Shown here in pieces: positions 52,535 to 60,026 of a stretch of DNA of 64,000 nucleotides. Under the pieces are notes generated by a model. It saw only the letters and a list, made by a program, of their open reading frames with translations, was not told the DNA's origin and did no database searches. A program made the translations under genes and the position numbers. The stretch's first letter is position 1. Each line of letters starts with the position of its first letter. Source of the DNA: Litchfieldia alkalitelluris (GTDB lineage Bacteria; Bacillota; Bacilli; Bacillales; Bacillaceae_L); contig NZ_KV917374.1 in assembly GCF_002019645.1 (NCBI RefSeq), positions 709,452 through 773,451 on the forward strand. Reading direction: 5' to 3'.

Positions 52535-52578
52535 ACCATAGGTTGGTAATTCATTAGATATATCAACCTATAGTTGGT
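52535..52578 (-). promoter_or_regulatory. Two-site operator in the XRE leader
   Basis: ACCATAGGTTGGT (52535-52547) and ACCTATAGTTGGT (52566-52578) are near-identical 13-mers, 31 bp apart (about three helical turns). On the minus strand they overlap TTTACA and downstream AT-rich promoter-like sequence. The same arrangement, with the same 31-bp spacing, recurs at 53544-53587 before a dead XRE copy. This repeated arrangement makes it a good candidate for the repressor binding site. Confidence 0.65.
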
Positions 52579-52785
52579 ATTTGTAAAAAATCAAAGAACA
52601 AGGCAAAAGAATTACTTAGTTATTAATAGATAGTAAGCGAAAGATCTCGCCCAGTTTTAATAGAAATTCGTTGAAGCATTTACGCCTAAATAGAAAGTAG
52701 AAGTGACAAACAACACCCATTACCTTGTATAATAATGAGATCAATTGTGCTTAAGATTCAATCATGTTGGAGATATAATTGGCGG

Positions 52786-53259
52786 TTAAGGTGTTGAGAG
52801 TTGCAATATACATCTAGCTGTTCGTTCAAATTGTTTTTGTAAAAGATAGTAAGATTCAGTCATGAGAATCTCTTGACCATTCTTGAAGATAATGATCGAT
52901 GGGTGGGTTGTTCTAGTTGGGCCGAGATTTGGTTTGATTTTTAAGACATGGTTGCAGAAAATCCACTTGCACTCGAAGTTGTTGGGTGACTCTGTTGGAA
53001 AGGCAATAATATTTAAGTTTGGAAAGACTGGAATAGGTGTTTTCTGCTTGGCTCCAGTCATGTAGAACATCGCTTGACGTCGCCCGTTAAAGGTAGATCC
53101 ACCAATGATACATGATGACTGTATGATTTGTAGGGCAGTTTGTTTCACAAAGAATTCTCTTGTTCTTTCAATAACATGGGTTGAATAATCGATATGGGCG
53201 ATGGGTAAAAGAGACATTGTATCATGATTAATCTGATAATTATTTAAAATAACATGCAT
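52786..53259 (-). CDS. comK: ComK-family competence transcription factor, short form
   Basis: 157 residues from ATG 53259, AAAGGAG 13 bases upstream. NNYQINHDTMSLLPIAHIDY, QIIQSSCIIGGSTFNGRRQA, KTPIPVFPNLNIIAFPTES, CKWIFCNHVL, FKNGQEILMTESYYLLQKQF and ERTA align along the whole ComK family. Compared with B. subtilis ComK (192 residues, as recalled) it ends soon after the FxxQxxRTA segment and lacks the C-terminal region holding the FMLYPK motif bound by the MecA adaptor. It may therefore be a ComK2-like or proteolysis-resistant form. No AAAA-N5-TTTT ComK box was recognised in its leader. Confidence 0.85.
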   Translation of the reverse strand: MHVILNNYQINHDTMSLLPIAHIDYSTHVIERTREFFVKQTALQIIQSSCIIGGSTFNGRRQAMFYMTGAKQKTPIPVFPNLNIIAFPTESPNNFECKWIFCNHVLKIKPNLGPTRTTHPSIIIFKNGQEILMTESYYLLQKQFERTARCILQLSTP

Positions 53260-53414
53260 ATAAAACGTACAGCTCCTTTGTTGGGGATATGATTTAAAGT
53301 AAGTGATTATTTCTTGTTTGAGTGATTGAGGGGAGAAGTATTGTGAAGATTACTTTATGTTTTCTTCTTTTTTAACCACCTCCGGTTACTCATCAGACTT
53401 TGAAAAATTTGATT

Positions 53415-53590
53415 GTTAACACCCTTACCCTGACTCAACGGTTTTCTTTCTTACAAATACAAAAATTTTGTTCTCCAACCACTTTTAAAATAAAAAATCA
53501 CCTCTAGAATTAGTAAATCCTAGAAGTGATGATGTTGGGACTATCTATTAGTTGGTATTTTATAGAAAAGAGTAACCTGTAGTTGCTATT
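53415..53590 (-). pseudogene. Relic of a second XRE gene with its leader and operator
   Basis: 53498-53530 (AAATCACCTCTAGAATTAG and onward) repeats the ribosome-site region of the live XRE gene at 52486-52519 with few changes. The 31-bp-spaced operator pair recurs at 53544-53556 and 53575-53587. The coding remnant reads about KVVGEQNFCICKKEN, against KVLGERIRRFRKKKK of the live gene, and then decays with stops and deletions. A diverged tandem copy of the repressor thus once lay here; its control region is better preserved than its coding part. Confidence 0.7.
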
Positions 53591-53676
53591 TCAAGATATT
53601 GTCATAATTTGTAGGAATTTGACAAGGTGAATCGTACCATTTACCCATTGACTATAGGTGTTTCTTAGGACTTATT

Positions 53677-53833
53677 CATACATTCAATTCAACCATTCTC
53701 TTCATCTTTTTCACAGCTGCTTTCCCCCAAGACTTCACAGCCTCTGATGTAACACCTTCTTCTTTCGCAATATCCACGATGCGTTTGTCTTCAATAATTC
53801 TCTTTTGCACCCACTTCCGCTGATTCACAAAAA
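53677..53833 (-). pseudogene. 3' fragment of a second sigma-factor gene, cut at a family-A palindrome
   Basis: The minus strand reads VNQRKWVQKRIIEDKRIVDI, AKEEGVTSEAVKSWGKAAV and KKMKRMVELNV before a TGA, an open region-4 helix-turn-helix very close to the end of the sigma factor at 56705-57196 (there GVSAEAVKSW and MKRIMEAYN). Homology stops exactly at 53833/53834, where a family-A palindrome begins. So the 5' two thirds have been replaced at the repeat boundary. Confidence 0.85.
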
Positions 53834-53911
53834 GAAGCATTGGGACGGTTCTTTTGCTTCCATTTCAATTATTTGAAGTTACCTGGGGAACATTGGGACG
53901 TTCTCGTGCTA
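53834..53911. repeat. Two family-A palindromes, inverted relative to the left-hand copies
   Basis: GAAGCATTGGGACGGTTCTT with TTGCTTCC (53834-53860) and a weaker ACATTGGGACGTTCTCGTGC (about 53887-53911). Here the strand given reads GGGACGGTTCT, the complement of the orientation at 0.4-15 kb. Confidence 0.8.
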
Positions 53912-54438
53912 GTGTTTCAATCCTCAATAATCATTTGGGTGATGGTTTTCTTGTCGGTTGGTTATATAAGGCCAAGTCTAGTGGGTAATGACGATGGGCT
54001 TGATGCAGGTGCGTTAATGAGAAATCAGATTATTGTTTTACAATGTCTAAGAGTAAGGGCAATTATAAACGAGAGTTGGGTTAAATGAGGAGTTGATGGA
54101 GGGGTATAAAGAGCCCAAGCTAAGGCATTTGGCTATACAATGGGGTTGATAAGAGGTTAGTACGCAGATTAGTATGTGTACTTCTATGAGGAGGGTAACA
54201 AGGATTCGATTTAAGTAAACAAGGTTAGTCTACTAATCGTTGAGACTGCAGCAATAATCGAATCAAACTAGACCAAATGAGTTAAATGAACTTTAGGAAA
54301 ACTAGTTAATGGATTTACTTTTCAATCAGAAGCAGTTGTTAACACGATAATTGATACAATATATATGGCGGATAATTGCCGTGCTTAAATCATAGATACC
54401 GATTTTTTTAAGATCACAGATGTTGTCCTTGCCCAGGC
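53912..54438. other. Non-coding stretch
   Basis: About 500 bases. A frame of about 80 codons starting in the palindrome at 53840 has no ribosome site and no recognisable protein character. No gene is supported. Confidence 0.5.
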
Positions 54439-54513
54439 AAGGGACATAGAGACAACACTGTCCCCTTGTCTCTTGGAGTTGTGATTAAAGGGATAAACCT
54501 TCCCCTTGTCCCA
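54439..54513. repeat. Family-B palindromes, two adjacent variants
   Basis: AAGGGACATAGAGACAAC and CTGTCCCCTTGTCTCTTGG (54439-54475), then AAGGGATAAACC and TTCCCCTTGTCCC (about 54487-54512). The GGGACA..TGTCCC arms pair. Confidence 0.65.
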
Positions 54514-54614
54514 GAAAATGTGGCTTGAGTGAACTTTGAGAATTAATTGAGCTGTTATAGCCAATTACCTGTCAGTTGTTTCAAGAAAACTAGTTATTTA
54601 AAGTGTGTTGGAAA

Positions 54615-54652
54615 GAAAGAAGGAGAGCACCTTCCAATAGGAAGGTGCCCAG
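54615..54652 (-). terminator. Terminator of the alkaline phosphatase gene
   Basis: On the minus strand GGCACCTTCC, a three-base loop and GGAAGGTGC form a perfect stem, followed by the pyrimidine-rich TCTCCTTCTTTCTTT. Confidence 0.8.
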
Positions 54653-54664
54653 GATTATAAATTG

Positions 54665-55999
54665 TTAGTTATTTAATTTTAGTTTCATTGCTTCAGCAAT
54701 GATCATTGGGATGTCAATGTTATCGTGCAATCCAACAAATCTATCAGATTGTGGGCCATAAGCATAGATTGGAAGGTCAGTACCTGTATGAGCAGTGGAT
54801 GTCCAACCAACTAATGCACGGTCACTAATTACCTCATTGATTGCAATTACAACTTTACTCGATTCTTTAATTCTATTAATTTCTTCTTCTGTTAAATCCA
54901 GACCTGTGTATTTTTTTACAACCTCTTTCACATTACTACGGTCACTGTTTAATTGTTTAGCCATAAAATCACCAGTTGCGGTTACATCATGCAAGAGTTC
55001 GATCTTCAAATCATATACACCATTAGACCCGACAGACATACCACCTGTTTCGTGGTCACCAGCAACTACGACTAGTGTATTTCCATCTTTTTTCGCAAAT
55101 TCAATTGCTGCTGCTACTGCTTCATCGAATGCTTGCGTATCAGTCATTGCCCAAGCTGCGTCATGTGCATGTCCAGCCCAGTCAATTTGAGATCCTTCTA
55201 CCATTAAGAAGAAACCGTCTTTATCTTGCTTTAAGGCATTAATGGCAGCATCTGTCATTTCAGCTAAGCTAGGCTGGTTAGTATTACTGCGCTCGAGTTC
55301 AGGGGCCATCGCTCCATCAGCAAATAAACCTAGGATTTTGTTACCTTTTACTTTAGATAGCTCACTAGAATTTGTTACATATTGATAACCATCTTTCTTT
55401 GCTTCTTCAACTAGATTGCCTTCTGGTTGTTTTCCACCTTCAGATGTTGGCAAAAAGAAACTTCTGCCTCCTCCTAGAATGACGTCAACACCATTCTCAA
55501 AATATTGAGGAGCGATCGTTGCTTCATCTCCACGTGATGCTACACTTGCTCCAAACACTGCAGGAGTTGCATGAGTAATGGTGGAAGTAGCAACTAAGCC
55601 AGTAGACTTTTTCGCGTCTTCAGCAGCATCAAGAATGGAATCTACTTCCTCTCCATCAGGTGTTACACCAACCATTCCATTATTTGTTTTAACACCTGTT
55701 GCCATGGCAGTACCTGCGGCAGCAGAGTCTGTCACTTCTGTGTTAGCAGAATGTGTTTTCATTAAACCTTTTACATAAGGATCGAATGAAGAATCTTCTC
55801 CTTTATACCAACGATAGTTTGTTGCATAGGCAGCGTTGTAACCATCTGGAATCATATATATTACGTTTTTCACTTTTTGATGTTGGTTGCCTGCCCACTC
55901 CGGTTTTTTCGCCTCTGCAGAATCAAACCCTACACTAACGTTAATCCCTGATAAAAGTACACCTGCTGATAAAGCTACTATTGCCATTTTTTTAAACAT
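54665..55999 (-). CDS. phoA: Secreted alkaline phosphatase (PhoA/PhoB type)
   Basis: 444 residues from ATG 55999, AGGAGGAG upstream. Signal peptide (residues 1-30, KKMAIVALSAGVLLSG to AEA) directs export. YMIPDGYN carries the metal-binding Asp52; TEVTDSAAAGTAMATG holds the nucleophile Ser92; VEGSQIDWAGHAHD, VVAGDHETGGM and WTSTAHTGTDLP give the remaining zinc ligands. It releases phosphate from phosphomonoesters outside the cell. Length and motif order are normal for Bacillus enzymes. A strong Pho-box array lies upstream, so phosphate starvation control is expected. Confidence 0.95.
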   Translation of the reverse strand: MFKKMAIVALSAGVLLSGINVSVGFDSAEAKKPEWAGNQHQKVKNVIYMIPDGYNAAYATNYRWYKGEDSSFDPYVKGLMKTHSANTEVTDSAAAGTAMATGVKTNNGMVGVTPDGEEVDSILDAAEDAKKSTGLVATSTITHATPAVFGASVASRGDEATIAPQYFENGVDVILGGGRSFFLPTSEGGKQPEGNLVEEAKKDGYQYVTNSSELSKVKGNKILGLFADGAMAPELERSNTNQPSLAEMTDAAINALKQDKDGFFLMVEGSQIDWAGHAHDAAWAMTDTQAFDEAVAAAIEFAKKDGNTLVVVAGDHETGGMSVGSNGVYDLKIELLHDVTATGDFMAKQLNSDRSNVKEVVKKYTGLDLTEEEINRIKESSKVVIAINEVISDRALVGWTSTAHTGTDLPIYAYGPQSDRFVGLHDNIDIPMIIAEAMKLKLNN

Positions 56000-56038
56000 G
56001 GTTCATTTCTCCTCCTAATCGTTTTTACTAAATTAATA

Positions 56039-56077
56039 TAACAATTCAGTTTTAAGAAAATATTAATTAGATGTAAA
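56039..56077 (-). promoter_or_regulatory. PhoP-box array upstream of the alkaline phosphatase gene
   Basis: Read on the minus strand, TTTACA, TTAATA, TTAAAA and TTGTTA lie at 56072-56077, 56061-56066, 56050-56055 and 56039-56044: exactly 11 bp apart with 5-base spacers. Bacillus PhoP binds direct repeats of TT(A/T/C)ACA-like hexamers with this period. A TATATT lies just downstream as a possible -10. The first three hexamers fit best. Confidence 0.7.
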
Positions 56078-56629
56078 CATAGAAGCATTAGATAAAAATG
56101 GTTGATTCGGACTATTAATAGACAGTACTAAAGTTTAATAATGAAAAAAATGATGTATTTCTATTATTAGAAATAAAGAATGCTAAGTTAAGAAGTTTAA
56201 AGCACTTGATGCCATTTAAGATTAATAGAGTAATAACAGGAAACAGGACTTACGGACTATTCAAAAACAAACGATCATTACTGAACTTGCCATCTTAAAT
56301 TAAAAATTATTAAAAAACCATTAAATAACCTTTACAAAATTTACAAAGAAGCATGGGGACGGTTCTCGTGCTTCCAGTCGAATATCTTTTTTAGAGTGAA
56401 GAATGACTTTGGGGAATGAACTTAAATTAATATTCAATGAGTGAGGAATATATAAACGACTTAACGGGCACATAGAAAAGGGACTGATGGGTGAATTGAT
56501 AAGAATTGCTAGGAAACATAGAAATAAGACAGTCGTTAACGGATCTTTTAATAGAAGTAGTGTATAGAATAGGCCCTTTACTGAGAGAAGTCACAAAGCC
56601 ATCTATAAAAGGGAAGCTGTGCCTAAGAA
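56078..56629. other. Non-coding stretch with one family-A palindrome
   Basis: About 550 bases. Only GAAGCATGGGGACGGTTCTC with GTGCTTCC at 56348-56374 was recognised; its perfect arms are GAAGCA and TGCTTC. No gene supported. Confidence 0.6.
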
Positions 56630-56667
56630 AACTAGAGCCTCACTATATTACAAAGAGGCTCTAGTTG
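56630..56667 (-). terminator. Terminator of the sigma-factor gene (likely bidirectional)
   Basis: AACTAGAGCCTC and GAGGCTCTAGTT form a 12-pair stem with a 13-base loop; TTTT-rich or AAAA-rich sequence flanks it. Confidence 0.85.
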
Positions 56668-56704
56668 TGTTTTATTAGATTAATATTATTAAGGGCAATA
56701 TCTC

Positions 56705-57196
56705 TTAATTATATGCCTCCATGATTCTCTTCATCTTTTTCACAGCTGCTTTCCCCCAAGACTTCACAGCCTCTGCTGAAACACCTTCTTCTTTCGCAAT
56801 GTCCACGATGCGTTTATCTTCAATAATCCTCTTTTGCACCCATTTCCGCTGATTCACAGAAAGACCTTCAATATACACCTCAAGTCCTTCTTCCTCAAAA
56901 GCTTGAGGGGTGTTGGTGTCGACAAGGGAGAGACTTGCTTCTTCTGGTAACCCTTGATGATGATCATAGAACGCATTTTCTTTTTTCATATAATCTAGAA
57001 ACTTCCCCCGAATAACTGCATAAGCATACGTCGAAAAGCTCCCTTTTTCTTCATCAAAGCGGGAATGCGCCTCCCATAAAGCAATCAATCCCACCTGATA
57101 AAACGCCTCATGATCACGATAAATATGAAGCTTCTTCATAATCGATAAAATCATTGGCTTATACTCATCAACAAGCACTTCAAAACTACTATTCAA
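56705..57196 (-). CDS. Short sigma-70-family sigma factor
   Basis: 163 residues from ATG 57196 (no strong ribosome site; AAGGAAATT upstream). Region 2 covers about residues 6-75: PMILSIMKKLHIYRDHEAFY, QVGLIALWEAHSRFDEEKGS, FSTYAYAVIRGKFLDYMKKE. Region 4 covers about 105-160: LSVNQRKWVQKRIIEDKRIV and GVSAEAVKSWGKAAVKKMKR. No region 1 or 3, as in SigH/ComX-like and ECF-sized factors. The target promoters are unknown. A fragment of a close paralogue lies 3 kb away beside comK, so a link with competence is possible but unproved. Confidence 0.85.
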   Translation of the reverse strand: MNSSFEVLVDEYKPMILSIMKKLHIYRDHEAFYQVGLIALWEAHSRFDEEKGSFSTYAYAVIRGKFLDYMKKENAFYDHHQGLPEEASLSLVDTNTPQAFEEEGLEVYIEGLSVNQRKWVQKRIIEDKRIVDIAKEEGVSAEAVKSWGKAAVKKMKRIMEAYN

Positions 57197-57918
57197 TTTT
57201 AATTTCCTTACAAAAAGCGCGCTTCTTCGTTATTCCGTCGGTACCTATAAAATAAAACAAACAACAACAACCGTCTAAAAGCCAAACATCAAGTATCCTA
57301 GAGCAAACGTAAAGTTTGACCTAGCACATACATCAAGTATCAGTGGGCAAACCAGAAGTTTGGAAGCATTGGTTTTTCCGCGCTTCCGTGGAAGCATGGG
57401 GACGGTTCTGGTGCTTCCATTTTGCTTGTATGAAGTTGACTAGTATTATAAAGAACGAAAGTTCTTGTCTATTTAGGCATTGAAATATAGAAACTCTCCA
57501 GGAACTTAGAAAACAAGCGAGCTTCCTTTATGCTAAAGGAAGCTTGCTTGGACTATAAGAAATTTTGAAGGTGCCAAACTTTAACATATTTCGAGACTAT
57601 AGACATTGGGAATAGTGATAGTTAAAACAATCGTTTGATTGAAGCCTCGCAGTACGCTCTAATCCACTTGTACAAATGTTTAAGGTTTTTTATGTGGATC
57701 TTGCAAGAGATATAAAGGTTACAAAATTTAGCAATTTTTGTAGAATAATAGGTGGATAAAATGTAAAATATTGTTATAGTTAGTTGTTTATTAAATGGAT
57801 TATTCAAACAGATTTATTTTACAGTCAAAAAGCGCAGTTTAAATTCTAGGTAGTCATAGAGTAGAAGATACAACATCATTCTTAGTATCTATAGAAAGAG
57901 AGAGAAGGTTGGGTATAG
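57197..57918. repeat. Long spacer with family-A palindromes and a strong hairpin
   Basis: Degenerate TGGAAGCATTGG..CGCTTCC (57361-57388) and a good copy at 57390-57418 (GAAGCATGGGGACGG, GTGCTTCC). At 57512-57551 AAGCGAGCTTCCTTTA pairs with TAAAGGAAGCTTGCTT, a 16-pair hairpin that might terminate transcription. A frame of about 60 codons on the minus strand here lacks coding character. No gene supported. Confidence 0.65.
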
Positions 57919-58704
57919 ATGAAGTGTAGTCACTGTAATACCATGGATAGTATGGCAAGTTATATGTACATAGATCGAAATAATCGCCTTTTTACCGAGA
58001 GTGAATTAACAGCTTTCAAAGTTCTTCATCAAGAAGCGAAGGCTACTAATTTTAGAAAGGTTGTTTTATGTGGAATGTGTTATGAAAGGTTTGAACATAA
58101 ACCCGTAAGAGTTAAGACAAAGAATACCGTGACTCCAATCACATCAAGACCCAATCCCACTTCGCCCGTCAAATCTTCACATTATTATCAATGTCCCTTT
58201 TGTCATACAGCAAATGAACCGCTTCGCAATACATGTAAAGGGTGTTCCCGGATTTTGTTTAGCACGGAGTATGACACGAAGAGAGTGTCTGCTTCTTCTT
58301 TTAACTATAAAAAGATCTTGTTAATCGCTGGGATTGCTGTTCTAGCAATCTATCTGGTTATGAGTGGTAAGGATGTAACAAGAGAAGCGGCTATTACTAC
58401 ACCTATGGAAAGTGTATTTAATAATGAGCCAGGCACTTATGAATGGGCAGATGGGTCATCCTACACAGGTGATTTTAAGAAGGGAAAGCCTCATGGAAAG
58501 GGAACGTTACATTGGTATAACGGAAACACTTATACAGGGGAATTTGTTGATGGACAGATTACCGGAAGTGGGAAGTTAAACTGGGCTGATGGAACTGTTT
58601 ATGAAGGCGAGGTTTTTGATGGTCGTCCACATGGTCAGGGAACGATGTATTATGTGAGTGGTTCGGTATATACGGGGCAGTGGGTGAATGGGGAGCCGGA
58701 GTGA
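57919..58704 (+). CDS. Zinc-ribbon and MORN-repeat membrane protein
   Basis: 261 residues, ATG 57919 after GAGAGAAGGTTGGG. Cys pairs at 3/6, 51/54, 92/95 and 106/109 (CSHC, CGMC, CPFC, CKGC) make two zinc-binding modules in the N-terminal half. One membrane helix follows (about 132-149, KKILLIAGIAVLAIYLVM). The outer part has four MORN repeats (YEWADGSSYTGDFKKGKPHG and similar, residues about 172-261). MORN repeats often bind lipids or form scaffolds. The topology would put zinc ribbons inside and MORN sheets outside the membrane, an unusual pairing. The next two genes also begin with zinc ribbons. Confidence 0.82.
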   Translation: MKCSHCNTMDSMASYMYIDRNNRLFTESELTAFKVLHQEAKATNFRKVVLCGMCYERFEHKPVRVKTKNTVTPITSRPNPTSPVKSSHYYQCPFCHTANEPLRNTCKGCSRILFSTEYDTKRVSASSFNYKKILLIAGIAVLAIYLVMSGKDVTREAAITTPMESVFNNEPGTYEWADGSSYTGDFKKGKPHGKGTLHWYNGNTYTGEFVDGQITGSGKLNWADGTVYEGEVFDGRPHGQGTMYYVSGSVYTGQWVNGEPE

Positions 58705-58843
58705 TTGGTAGAGCGGGGAGAATGTTCTGGAAAAATACTTGGAATTTTAAATGTATAATAGAGTAGTATTATTAGAACTAAGAATATTTGTTGTTGTTTT
58801 ATAAACAGCTTCTTTTTTTATAAATCATGAAAGGAGGAAAATG

Positions 58844-59749
58844 ATGTATTGTATAAAATGCGGTGAAAAACAAAACGATGGTGCAAGTTTCTGCCATCAT
58901 TGTGGAGCTGCTCAAAAAGACCAGAAAGAACTTGCTAGTGTTCCGCATAAAGACTTAGTAAATGAATTCACAAGAGAAGTTGGTTTAAAACTGTATGTTG
59001 GAGATAAAGCCGAGTATTATTTTAACAAATGGGGGTTAGAGCAAGGAGAAATAGTAAAAACCAGTTGGAATACTGCTGCCTTTTTTCTAGGCATTTTTTG
59101 GTTAGGTTATCGAAAAATGTATTCAACTTTGGTAATTATTTTATTGATCTGGATTGGTTTGGATGCTATCTTTTATGCTCTTGAGATCTATCATGCTGGA
59201 ATTGATTATTTGATTGGTATTGTTACAGCAGCCGTATTAGGATTAAAAGGGAATTATTTATATTATCTTCAAGCAAATAAAAGGGTAGGGAAATTATCAT
59301 CTAATGGTACATACTCAAAAGAACAATTAGTTCAATCAGGTGGTAAAAGTAAATTGGGGATATTTATTAGTATAGGGTTAAGTATTCTATATATGATTAT
59401 ATCCGTATATTTTATCCTCCCAAAGCTATCAACGGAAGTGATTGAGTTTGGATTTGATGAAATAGATGCTGAGATTGTCCAGCCTTCTGAAGTATTTGAA
59501 CCAAATGATGAAATGTTTTATTCGTTTTATTTTCCTGATATGAAAGGTGGGTCATTTATGATTGTGATCGAGGATGTAATGAGTTCCACTTCGTCGATTT
59601 ATGACCAATGGGATGATGAAGTTCCCCCTGATTGGTTGGGTGTTACAAATAGTATGATAGCTCCATCTGATGAAGGGGAATATCTCATGAAAGTAATAAA
59701 AAATAATAAAGTTGTCGCAAAGGGAACTTTTTATGTAGTAAGGAGATAG
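58844..59749 (+). CDS. Zinc-ribbon DUF2628 membrane protein
   Basis: 301 residues from ATG 58844, chosen over 58841 because AAAGGAGG is then better spaced. Residues 1-22 form a zinc ribbon (CIKCG and FCHHCG; Cys 3, 6, 17, 20). DUF2628-like region: WNTAAFFLGIFWLGYRKMYS, two or three membrane helices, then LKGNYLYYLQANKRVGKL. A further helix near 165-185 and an outer domain of about 110 residues follow (EPNDEMFYSFYFPDMKGGSF), possibly a beta-sandwich. The same first half is found in the next gene with different outer domains. Function unknown. Confidence 0.82.
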   Translation: MYCIKCGEKQNDGASFCHHCGAAQKDQKELASVPHKDLVNEFTREVGLKLYVGDKAEYYFNKWGLEQGEIVKTSWNTAAFFLGIFWLGYRKMYSTLVIILLIWIGLDAIFYALEIYHAGIDYLIGIVTAAVLGLKGNYLYYLQANKRVGKLSSNGTYSKEQLVQSGGKSKLGIFISIGLSILYMIISVYFILPKLSTEVIEFGFDEIDAEIVQPSEVFEPNDEMFYSFYFPDMKGGSFMIVIEDVMSSTSSIYDQWDDEVPPDWLGVTNSMIAPSDEGEYLMKVIKNNKVVAKGTFYVVRR

Positions 59750-59750
59750 G

Positions 59751-59782
59751 GAGCACTGGGACGTTTTCAGTGCTTTTTTTTG
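59751..59782 (+). terminator. Terminator built from a family-A palindrome
   Basis: AGCACTGGGACGTTTTCAGTGCT resembles family A in its core (GGGACG), but its arms are exactly AGCACTG and CAGTGCT, followed by eight T. It lies directly after the DUF2628 stop codon, so the repeat appears to have become, or come from, a terminator. Confidence 0.8.
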
Positions 59783-59788
59783 TTGGGG

Positions 59789-59815
59789 GAAGCATTGGGA
59801 CGGTTCTCGTGCTTC
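59789..59815. repeat. Family-A palindrome
   Basis: GAAGCATTGGGACGGTTCTC then GTGCTTC; perfect GAAGCA/TGCTTC arms. Immediately follows the palindrome-derived terminator. Confidence 0.85.
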
Positions 59816-60026
59816 TGTCTACCAGCTCCGAAAAGTTTTTGAATGCATTATTGTATATATAAGCGTTATATAATTGATTATTTTGGGACATTGAACCAGT
59901 CACTTTATCCCAAGGTTTTTGGAGTTTTTCCAATTAAATGCATATTTCGACAGAATTTGCATTTACATAGTAGTATATTATACCCACATCTGTAAAAGTC
60001 TGTTATTTACTTTAGGGGGAAAATCA

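Noticed and set aside
53840-54088. 82-codon frame starting in a family-A palindrome
   Set aside because: No ribosome site, starts in a repeat, and no recognisable protein character.
57622-57807. 61-codon minus-strand frame
   Set aside because: No ribosome site and AT-rich chance composition in a repeat-bearing spacer.
436-59815. CRISPR array
   Set aside because: The repeats are scattered palindromes without regular spacers or cas genes.
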